DNA from: Sphingosinicella terrae
Lineage (GTDB): Bacteria; Pseudomonadota; Alphaproteobacteria; Sphingomonadales; Sphingomonadaceae
Reading direction: 5' to 3'
DNA length: 64,000 bases
Assembly (NCBI RefSeq): GCF_003347635.1
Contig: NZ_QDFY01000001.1
Span: forward strand, 1,054,001-1,118,000
Shown here: positions 17,610 to 24,326 of the stretch, in pieces
Position numbering within the stretch: the first letter of the stretch is position 1
Layout: every line of letters begins with the position of its first letter
Notes under the pieces: model-generated
What the model was told of the DNA's origin: nothing
Databases searched by the model: none
What the model saw: only the letters and a program-made list of their open reading frames with translations
Position numbers and translations under genes: made by a program

Positions 17610-18601
17610 GGCGCCACCGCGCGCCAGCAACGCGCCCGATGCCGATCTCCCACCACCCGTTCGATCTGCGCCTCCCGCGAGCAACGTTCCTGCGCTGCAC
17701 TGCAGCGTGGCGCGAAGCTGCAGCCCGGCGGCAGACGCGAAAGATCCGGCGGCTGACCGGCGATGGTGGGGAGCCATTCGCGCTCAACTTCGCCATTCGG
17801 GATCGAAGTGAGCAGGGCCCTGGTGTAGGGATGCTTCGGTGCGTTGAAGATCTGCCGAACCGGCCCCTTCTCGACCGCCTGGCCCGCATACATGACCAGA
17901 ACGTCGTCGCAGACGCGGGCGACCACGCCCATGTCGTGAGTCACCATCACCAGCGCCAGGCCGTAGGTCTCGCCGAACATCTTCAGCAGATCGAGATAAG
18001 AGGCCTGGGCCCTTGGATCGAGCGCGGTGGTTGGCTCGTCGGCAATCAGGACGTCCGGATTGCAAGACATGGCGATCGCGCCGACGATACGCTGCAGCAT
18101 CCCGCCGCTCATCTGGTGCGGATATTGTGTAAGGCGCGTCTCCGGGGTCGAGATGCCGACAGCCGCCAGCAGCTCGACCTGGCGCGCGCGCAAAGCGTCG
18201 CCCTCCAACCCGCAATGGATCCGCAACGGCTCCGCGAGCTGATCTCCGATCGTGAACAGCGGATCGAGAGCGACCATCGGATCCTGGAAAATCATCGAGA
18301 TGTACCGGCCGCGAATTGCGCGAAGCCGCTCCTCGCTCGCCGCAAGAAGATCCTCGCCGCGAAACCGTATCTGGCCGGCGATCCGGGCGGTCCTGGGCAG
18401 AAGACGAAGCAAAGACATCGCGGTTGTCGATTTGCCGCAACCCGATTCGCCGACGATGCCCAGGGTGCGCCCTCGGTACAGCGTGAAGCTGACGCCGTTG
18501 ACGGCCGGGATGTCCGCACCATCGCGCGACCGGCGCAGCGTGACGCTCAGATTGATCGCCTCCAGCGCCACCGCGGTCTCGTCAAACGTCACCGGCCTCA
18601 T
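17606..18601 (-). CDS. Peptide-type ABC transporter ATP-binding protein (OppD/DppD-like)
   Basis: A 331-residue ATPase with Walker A GESGCGKST, Q-loop SMIFQDPMVALDP, signature MSGGMLQRIVGAIA, Walker B VLIADEPTTALD and H-loop VMVTHDMGVVA. The C-terminal Cys-containing extension (PPGCSFAPRCSAAQERC) is typical of OppD and DppD. The signature has MLQRIVG where MRQRVMI is common, a mild variation still compatible with activity. The start ATG at 18601 overlaps the OppB-like stop by 4 bp and its own end overlaps the OppF-like start by 4 bp, so expression of the ATPases is tightly coupled. Confidence 0.93.
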   Translation of the reverse strand: MRPVTFDETAVALEAINLSVTLRRSRDGADIPAVNGVSFTLYRGRTLGIVGESGCGKSTTAMSLLRLLPRTARIAGQIRFRGEDLLAASEERLRAIRGRYISMIFQDPMVALDPLFTIGDQLAEPLRIHCGLEGDALRARQVELLAAVGISTPETRLTQYPHQMSGGMLQRIVGAIAMSCNPDVLIADEPTTALDPRAQASYLDLLKMFGETYGLALVMVTHDMGVVARVCDDVLVMYAGQAVEKGPVRQIFNAPKHPYTRALLTSIPNGEVEREWLPTIAGQPPDLSRLPPGCSFAPRCSAAQERCSREAQIERVVGDRHRARCWRAVAP

Positions 18602-19515
18602 TGATATTTTATCCTAGGATCGATCACACCGTATGACATGTCGATGGCGAGATTGACGAGCACGGTACTCAGCGTGATGAGCAACACCCCGGCTTGGATA
18701 ACGGGAAAGTCGTGGTTCACCAGCGCCTCGATCATCAGGCGGCCGACGCCCGGCCAGTTGAACACCACTTCAATGATCACGGCACCGCCCACGAGGTTGC
18801 TGAGCTGCAGGCCGAGGATCGCGACGATCGGAACCAGCGCGTTGCGCAGGGCGTGCTTCCAGATGATCAACCGTTCCGGCAGGCCCTTGCTGCGCAGGAA
18901 CTTGATATATTCCGCGCTGGACGTCTCGAGCATCGCGGATCGCGTCAGCCGCACGATAGATGCCATCGAATGCAGCGCCAGGGTCATGGCGGGCAGCAGC
19001 AACGACAAAGGGTGGGCGCGCCCGCTGGTCGGCAGCCACTGGAGCATGACTCCGAACAGCAGGATCGCAAGGATGCCGACCCAAAAGCTCGGCGCGGAAA
19101 GGCCCAGCGCGGCGAAGGCGCGAATCGCCATGTCCGGCCATCTCCCTTGCCTCAAAGCAGCCAATATGCCGAGGAGGATGCCGAATACCGTGGACAGGAT
19201 GAAGGCCGCGAGGGCAAGCTGCAGCGTGGCGGGGAGGCGTTGCACGACCAGGTCGAACGCCGGTTGCTTATAGCGCAGCGAGGTGCCGAAATCGCCGGAG
19301 ATGACATCTCCCACATAGATCGCATATTGGACGAAATATGGGCGATCGAGGCCGAGTTCGGCGCGCACCTCGGCGATCTCGGCCTCCGTGGCGTCCTCGG
19401 CTACCAGGCTGAAGGTCGGGTCGCCCGTTGCACGCACGGCGACAAAGACGATCAGCGACACCGCGACGATCGTTATCGCGGCCCGTCCCAGGCGCCGTAG
19501 GAAATAGGACAGCAT
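18598..19515 (-). CDS. Peptide-type ABC transporter permease (OppB/DppB-like)
   Basis: About 305 residues from the ATG at 19515 (MLSYFLRRLGRAAITIV), which is the canonical DppB opening; an in-frame extension to 19545 overlaps the preceding gene. Six membrane helices are evident, with the cytoplasmic EAA-type loop EYIKFLRSKGLPERLIIWKHALRNA that docks the ATPase. The periplasmic loop between helices 1 and 2 (DPTFSLVAEDATEAEIAEVRAELGLDRP) is characteristic of the family. It pairs with the OppC-like permease encoded 13 bp upstream. Confidence 0.93.
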   Translation of the reverse strand: MLSYFLRRLGRAAITIVAVSLIVFVAVRATGDPTFSLVAEDATEAEIAEVRAELGLDRPYFVQYAIYVGDVISGDFGTSLRYKQPAFDLVVQRLPATLQLALAAFILSTVFGILLGILAALRQGRWPDMAIRAFAALGLSAPSFWVGILAILLFGVMLQWLPTSGRAHPLSLLLPAMTLALHSMASIVRLTRSAMLETSSAEYIKFLRSKGLPERLIIWKHALRNALVPIVAILGLQLSNLVGGAVIIEVVFNWPGVGRLMIEALVNHDFPVIQAGVLLITLSTVLVNLAIDMSYGVIDPRIKYQ

Positions 19516-19528
19516 CAGCGCGCTCCGC

Positions 19529-20410
19529 TCACAACGCGCTCGCACGCGTATCGAGCCGGTCCCGGAGCCAGTCGCCGAACAGGCTCGTGCCGAGCACGGT
19601 GATCGTGATGGCGAGACCGGAGAAGGTCGGCAACCACCAGGCCGTGCTGAGATAGGAACGGCCCTCGAACACCATCATGCCCCACGCGGTCGCCGGCGGC
19701 TGGACGCCCAGCCCGATGAAGCTGATTCCGGCTTCGATGAGGATGGCGCGGCCGACCTGGAGCGTGACGAGGACAATGCATGTCCCGAAGAGGTTGGGCA
19801 GGATATGACGCCGGAGTATCCGCCCATGGCCCGCATTCGCGACCTTCGCCAGAAGGACGTAGCCTCTTTCCCTCAGCGACAGCGCCTCCGCCCGGATGAT
19901 GCGCGCATAGTCGGCCCAGAACAGGAAGATCACGGACACCACGATCGTAACGAGCCCGCCGCCGATCACCGCACCGAGCAGGATGATCAGCAAGGTCGCC
20001 GGGATCGACATCTTGATGTCCACTATCTGGCTGATGATGGTATCCACGAACCCGCCGAAATAGCCCGCCGCCATACCGGCGGTGATCCCGATCATCGCGG
20101 CGAGCAGCACGCCCACGGCCGCGATGGTCAGCGACACGCGCGCGCCTTCCATGAGCCGGCTTAGCAGGTCTCGACCGAGCTGGTCGGTACCGAGCGGGTA
20201 AGCCCACTCGCCGCCAGCCAGCCAGACGGGAGGCTTCTGCGGCGTCATCAGGTTGATAGCGGTTGGATCGTGCAGAAACAGCAGGGGACCGAAAATCCCG
20301 AAGACGAGCACGGGCGCCAGCAGGGCGAGGGCGAACCATGGCAGGCGCGGCCTCGATCCGGATACGCGGATCGCCTCGGGGGATGGTGGCGTCGGGTAGG
20401 TCGATGACAT
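19529..20410 (-). CDS. Peptide-type ABC transporter permease (OppC/DppC-like)
   Basis: A 293-residue protein from the ATG at 20410; the frame is open upstream but that stretch overlaps the substrate-binding protein gene. The N-terminal cytoplasmic segment is Pro-rich, followed by helix 1 (FALALLAPVLVFGIFGPLLF), the motif YPLGTDQLGRDLLSRLMEGARVSL that defines OppC/DppC, and the ATPase-docking loop RERGYVLLAKVANAGHGRILRRHILPN. The C-terminal GISFIGLGVQPPATAWG is also diagnostic. It forms the membrane channel with the OppB-like subunit. Confidence 0.93.
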   Translation of the reverse strand: MSSTYPTPPSPEAIRVSGSRPRLPWFALALLAPVLVFGIFGPLLFLHDPTAINLMTPQKPPVWLAGGEWAYPLGTDQLGRDLLSRLMEGARVSLTIAAVGVLLAAMIGITAGMAAGYFGGFVDTIISQIVDIKMSIPATLLIILLGAVIGGGLVTIVVSVIFLFWADYARIIRAEALSLRERGYVLLAKVANAGHGRILRRHILPNLFGTCIVLVTLQVGRAILIEAGISFIGLGVQPPATAWGMMVFEGRSYLSTAWWLPTFSGLAITITVLGTSLFGDWLRDRLDTRASAL

Positions 20411-20433
20411 GGGACCGGGGGGTTCTCTTCCGT

Positions 20434-21975
20434 TCAAGCGCGCGTCACATCGCGCAGCCGCAGCAGCGGCACGTCGCGATTCGTTGGCCTGAAGTGCACG
20501 CCCTCGCGCATCATGTAGACAACCACGTTGTTCCAGAGCGGAATGATGGCGACGTCCTCGTGGATCTGGCGGACGCACGCGCGCACCGCTTCCGCGCGTT
20601 CCGCCTCTGTGGGCGCGCGTATCGCGCGATCGACGAGGCGGTCGAAGACTGGGCTGCGATACCAGCTATTGGGGGGGCGCGAACCGTAGCTGAAGCGCAT
20701 CGACTCGACTGAATCCGAATAGTTGGCGAACACCGCCGTTGCGATATTCACCATCATGCTATGTGGATTTCGCGCATGTTCTCGATTGAAAGCAGGCGTC
20801 CCGGCCGAATCCACGCCCTCCGGCTCAACGTCGATGCCGATGCGTCGCAGGAACAGCGTCACCACCTCCGCGGTCTCGCGACCGCCCTGATAGTTACCGA
20901 CGAAATAAATGAGCGGCATACGAAAGCCGTTGGGATAGCCGGCCTCCGCCAGAAGCCGACGCGCGAGGGCCGGGTCATAGGCGCGGCGGCGGAGCTCCGG
21001 ATCGTATCCGACTTCGTCCGGGAAAAGGCCGGGTAGCGTCCTCGGAATCCCTCCGAAGACCCCGTTGACCATCGCCTCCTGATCGATCGCATGGGCCATG
21101 GCCAGCCGGACACGGCGATCATACCAGGGTGCCTCCGGATTGAGCATGTGGAATCGGAGCGCGAAGGTCGGATGCACGTTCGCGTCCGCCCGCGCGAAGC
21201 CCTGGCGCTGCAGTTCCGGGACCATCGGAAATGGCACCGCCATCACGATATCCGCCTCGCCCGATTGCAGCATCGCCACCCGGGTCATGTCCTCAGGCGC
21301 GAAAATGATCCGAGCCTTGTGGATCTGAGGCCGCTCGCGCCAGTAGGCGGGGAAGGCATCGAGATCGGCAAACTCGCTCTCAACGAAGCGAACGAACTGA
21401 TAGGGGCCCGTCCCGACGGGATGCGTCGCGAAACGCTCCTCGCCGACGTCGCGCAGATAGGACCGCGAAAATACGTAGGTCCCGCGCGTCCGCAAGTAGG
21501 TGCCGCCGGATGTGCGGAAATGGAAGCGGATCGTCCGCTCGTCCACCACTTCCAGGCGCTCGAGGTCGTAGCAGCGGCTGCGATAGGTGGGCTGCCCGTC
21601 CATGCATCGTTCGTGGCTGAAGGCGATGTCCTCGGCGGTGACAGGCATGCCGTTGTGGAACCGGATACCTGGCCGCACGCGATATTCGACCACCCGCTGA
21701 TCGTCGGAGATCGTCGCTTCGCACAGGCCGGGTCCCACGCTTCCATCTGGCCCGTTGTCGAGCAACGTCTCGAAAATGTTGTCGGTGACCGGCTTGAGCA
21801 GGTTGAGCGAGCCGCCCGACTTGCTGAGATCCAGCATCGGCGGCGACTGATTGGTGACCGCGGTGAAGCGACCCTCGCCGCCCCTGCTCCGCGGCGAGAG
21901 CAATGCTCCGACACCGGCGACGGCTGTCGCCGCCCCGGTACCGGCCATGACCTGCCGCCGCGTCCAGCGTGCCAT
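20434..21975 (-). CDS. ABC transporter substrate-binding protein, family 5, Tat-exported
   Basis: A 513-residue periplasmic solute-binding protein. The N-terminus has a twin-arginine signal, WTRRQVMAGTGAATAVAGVGALL, rather than a lipobox, so it should be freely periplasmic. The SBP_bac_5 pattern is clear: ETLLDNGPDGSVGPGLCE, then YRVRPGIRFHNGMPVTAEDIAFS, with the LAMAHAIDQEAMVNGVF and RRLLAEAGYPNGF motifs further on. Family members bind di- and oligopeptides, opines, nickel or oligosaccharides. Downstream genes complete the importer in the order SBP-OppC-OppB-OppD-OppF. The 45-bp gap to the TauD-type gene upstream suggests the same transcript. The ligand is unknown, but the cluster points to an organic acid conjugate. 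Confidence 0.92.
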   Translation of the reverse strand: MARWTRRQVMAGTGAATAVAGVGALLSPRSRGGEGRFTAVTNQSPPMLDLSKSGGSLNLLKPVTDNIFETLLDNGPDGSVGPGLCEATISDDQRVVEYRVRPGIRFHNGMPVTAEDIAFSHERCMDGQPTYRSRCYDLERLEVVDERTIRFHFRTSGGTYLRTRGTYVFSRSYLRDVGEERFATHPVGTGPYQFVRFVESEFADLDAFPAYWRERPQIHKARIIFAPEDMTRVAMLQSGEADIVMAVPFPMVPELQRQGFARADANVHPTFALRFHMLNPEAPWYDRRVRLAMAHAIDQEAMVNGVFGGIPRTLPGLFPDEVGYDPELRRRAYDPALARRLLAEAGYPNGFRMPLIYFVGNYQGGRETAEVVTLFLRRIGIDVEPEGVDSAGTPAFNREHARNPHSMMVNIATAVFANYSDSVESMRFSYGSRPPNSWYRSPVFDRLVDRAIRAPTEAERAEAVRACVRQIHEDVAIIPLWNNVVVYMMREGVHFRPTNRDVPLLRLRDVTRA

Positions 21976-22020
21976 TCTACGACTTTCTCACCGGCTGGTC
22001 ACTTCGACGTCGACACGCTG

Positions 22021-23013
22021 TCAGGCTGCCTGCGAGTTGGCATAAGCTTCCTCGCGAAGGCGCGTCTTCAGATGCTCAGCCGAGTTTGCCGGGATGCGCA
22101 GCGGCCGGTCCGGCTCCACCCAGAGGCGCAATAGCAGGCGCTGTCGCATGGCCGAGTTTTCGAACTTGCGCCGGCCATGGATGTGGTTGCGATTGTTCCA
22201 AAGCAGGATCTCGCCGGGCTCCAGCAGGAACTCTGTCTCGTTGCGACTCGCGCTTTCGTTGAAGAAGTCCATGGCTTCGCGCAGCTTATCGGGGAGCGCC
22301 TCACCCCGCTTTTTCGCGGCCAGCAACATCGAGCGCCAATGAACGTAGATCGAAAGACCGTCGGGAAAGGCGAAGACCGGCGCCTTCTCTACCGTCAAGA
22401 CCTCCTGTTCACCGATTGCATGATAATAGCCCTCCTCGAGCGCCTCGAGGAGGTCCGGGCGAGTTCGAACGAAGTCGTTGTAGATCGCCGCACCGCTGGC
22501 GAGAATGCTCTCACCACCTCGCTCGGCGCGCTCGACGCACATGAGCCCGACGATCTCGTTGGTGTCGGTATGGTAGCCGGCGGCTTCTGAGTTCCGGTAG
22601 CCTCGTCCCTTGGTCTTGGTGTCGTAGGGGTTGTCCTTGTCCGGCTCGTCCTGGACATAGGATATGCGGTCACCGAGATGGTTCTGGATCACCGGCGCGC
22701 CGAGATTGACGCCAAGGCCCCAGTAGATCCGTTCGAACGCCTCCGGGTCGAAGCGGTCCGGGGACAGGCCGGCGAGGATGATGGCGCCCTTTCCGGTCCG
22801 TAGCTCGGTCATGATCCGGCTGACGAGCATCGTGACCTCCGGCGCGGCGAACTCCGCGCGCGTGACCTCCCGGACCCCGCGATGACCGGTTTTGGAGACC
22901 AGCGTCGCGAGCGCCTCGATCTCCGCCGACCCGAATTCATGGACGAACTCCGCCTTGGGAAGAGCGCTCCATGCGCTTGGGTCCTGGATCAGTTTGCGTG
23001 GTACATCCGTCAT
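22021..23013 (-). CDS. TauD/TfdA-family Fe(II)/2-oxoglutarate dioxygenase
   Basis: A 330-residue enzyme from the ATG at 23013, which has AAGGAGA 6 bases upstream. The facial triad is visible as His148-x-Asp150 in AAGYHTDTNEIV and a distal His in NNRNHIHGRRKFEN, with a conserved Arg further on (RLLLRLWVEP). This subgroup, with the TDTNEIVGLMCVERAERGGES block, resembles TauD-like proteins annotated only generally. The reaction is expected to be hydroxylation with loss of CO2 from 2-oxoglutarate, often leading to cleavage of a C-S, C-N or C-O bond. Located between the enolase-superfamily gene (32 bp) and the substrate-binding protein (45 bp), it probably carries out an early step on the imported compound. 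Confidence 0.9.
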   Translation of the reverse strand: MTDVPRKLIQDPSAWSALPKAEFVHEFGSAEIEALATLVSKTGHRGVREVTRAEFAAPEVTMLVSRIMTELRTGKGAIILAGLSPDRFDPEAFERIYWGLGVNLGAPVIQNHLGDRISYVQDEPDKDNPYDTKTKGRGYRNSEAAGYHTDTNEIVGLMCVERAERGGESILASGAAIYNDFVRTRPDLLEALEEGYYHAIGEQEVLTVEKAPVFAFPDGLSIYVHWRSMLLAAKKRGEALPDKLREAMDFFNESASRNETEFLLEPGEILLWNNRNHIHGRRKFENSAMRQRLLLRLWVEPDRPLRIPANSAEHLKTRLREEAYANSQAA

Positions 23014-23045
23014 CTGGCGTCTCCTTGAGCTGAAGCGATCCTTGC

Positions 23046-24230
23046 TCAATCGAATGGCGCGAAATCGTCGGCCCGATATTCGAGCCCGAGGCCCGGCGCG
23101 TCCGACACGCGGATCTTGCCGTTCACCGGCAGCGCCATGCCCGGCACCCGCGAGAGCTCCTCGAGGGGAATGCCGGCCGGGGTGCGCAAATTGAACTCTG
23201 CCTGGGGGATGCCGGGCATGGCGAGGGAGAAGTGCTGCCCTTCGGGCCGTCCGGCGCCGACGTGGAGGACCATGGCAAGCCCAGCCGCCTCCGCCAGCCC
23301 ATAGATCTTGGCGGTTTCTGTCATGCCGCCGGTCCAACTGATGTCCGGCTGGACGATGTCGACACCGCGCCGCTCGATAAGCGATCGGAAGGCATGGCGT
23401 CCTCGATGGGTCTCACCGGTGGCTAGCGGGAGGCCCGGCACGGCCGCCTTGATCCGGACGTGGCCGTCATCGTCCCAAGGCATCAGCGGTTCCTCGAACC
23501 ATGACAGCCGATAAGGAAGCAGCCGCTCTGCGACCCGAATCGCAAATTCCACGTCGTAGCTCATCACCGCGTTGAGCATCAGCTCCGCGTCGGGGCCGAT
23601 CTTCTCCCTCGTCTCGGCGACATACTCCTCAAGGCGGTTTATGCCCTCGAGCCCATCACCCGGCTGGATGAAGTTGTGAATCTTGAAGCGCCTGAAGCCG
23701 AGCTCCATGGCCCAATCGACATTGCCGGTCGTCACGTAGACGTCGAGTTCGTCGCGGGCCGGTCCGCCAAGCAGCGAATAGACCGGAACCCCGAGCAGCT
23801 TGCCCTTGAGATCCCAGAGCGCGATGTCGACCGCAGCTTGTGCCATGGCCGTCAGACCCGCATGTCCCATGCGCTGGAACGAGCGCCACATCAGGTCATT
23901 GAGTAATTCGGTCGCCATGCAGTCGCGCCCTGCAAGCAAGGGCGCGATGTGCCGCTCCACGATCGGCTTGATATATTCGCCCCAATGCGTGCTGCCGATC
24001 CCCCAGCTCCCGTCCTCGGCGGTAACGCGGACATAGGCCGTCTGGGTGAAAAACGCCTCTCCGGGGCTGTGCAGGCCATTGAGATTGGCCTGGTAGCGAT
24101 GGATCGGCTGCGGATTGTTCCGCGCCCGGCCCGGCTTGCCCATGGCGGAGAGCAACGGACCACGCGGCGGGGTTCGCGGCTCCGGAAAGCGGCGAACCAG
24201 CTTGAGGAACTCGATCGATTTGATCTTCAT
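23046..24230 (-). CDS. Enolase-superfamily sugar-acid dehydratase (L-rhamnonate dehydratase-like) with Asn at first metal-ligand position
   Basis: A 394-residue protein from the ATG at 24230 (a GTG one codon earlier is possible). It aligns by eye along its length with L-rhamnonate dehydratase: ALWDLKGKLLGVPVYSLLGG, FKIHN, LSWFEEPLMP, ATGETHRG, DIVQPDISWTGGM, LHVGAG and GKIRVSDAPGLGLE. The expected catalytic residues Glu246/247, Glu273, Asp294 and His323 are present. The first Mg ligand, an Asp in LMLDCWMS of RhmD, is Asn220 here (LMLNAVMS), which may weaken metal binding or mark another chemistry. It lies 32 bp upstream of the TauD gene and follows a strong hairpin after the receptor. The inferred role is dehydration of an aldonate-like intermediate before the HpcH aldolase. 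Confidence 0.85.
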   Translation of the reverse strand: MKIKSIEFLKLVRRFPEPRTPPRGPLLSAMGKPGRARNNPQPIHRYQANLNGLHSPGEAFFTQTAYVRVTAEDGSWGIGSTHWGEYIKPIVERHIAPLLAGRDCMATELLNDLMWRSFQRMGHAGLTAMAQAAVDIALWDLKGKLLGVPVYSLLGGPARDELDVYVTTGNVDWAMELGFRRFKIHNFIQPGDGLEGINRLEEYVAETREKIGPDAELMLNAVMSYDVEFAIRVAERLLPYRLSWFEEPLMPWDDDGHVRIKAAVPGLPLATGETHRGRHAFRSLIERRGVDIVQPDISWTGGMTETAKIYGLAEAAGLAMVLHVGAGRPEGQHFSLAMPGIPQAEFNLRTPAGIPLEELSRVPGMALPVNGKIRVSDAPGLGLEYRADDFAPFD

Positions 24231-24254
24231 CACTTGGTCCCGGCTTTGCGGCAG

Positions 24255-24290
24255 GGACGCGGCCGCAGGGCGGATCCCCTGGCCGCGTCC
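24255..24290 (-). terminator. Strong hairpin between TonB receptor and dehydratase genes
   Basis: GGACGCGGCC (24255-24264) and GGCCGCGTCC (24281-24290) are exact complements, and CAGGG/CCCTG can extend the stem inside. No T tract follows on the minus strand. It lies between two co-directional genes, so it may partly terminate or process the transcript and set the receptor above the downstream enzymes. Confidence 0.5.
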
Positions 24291-24326
24291 TCACATTCCC
24301 AACCGGATTCGAAGGACTGCATCGGC

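Noticed and set aside
18598-21975. Nickel or dipeptide transporter as a specific assignment
   Set aside because: The five-gene importer is clearly of the peptide/opine/nickel class, but no residue-level evidence identifies the ligand; a specific name would be guesswork.
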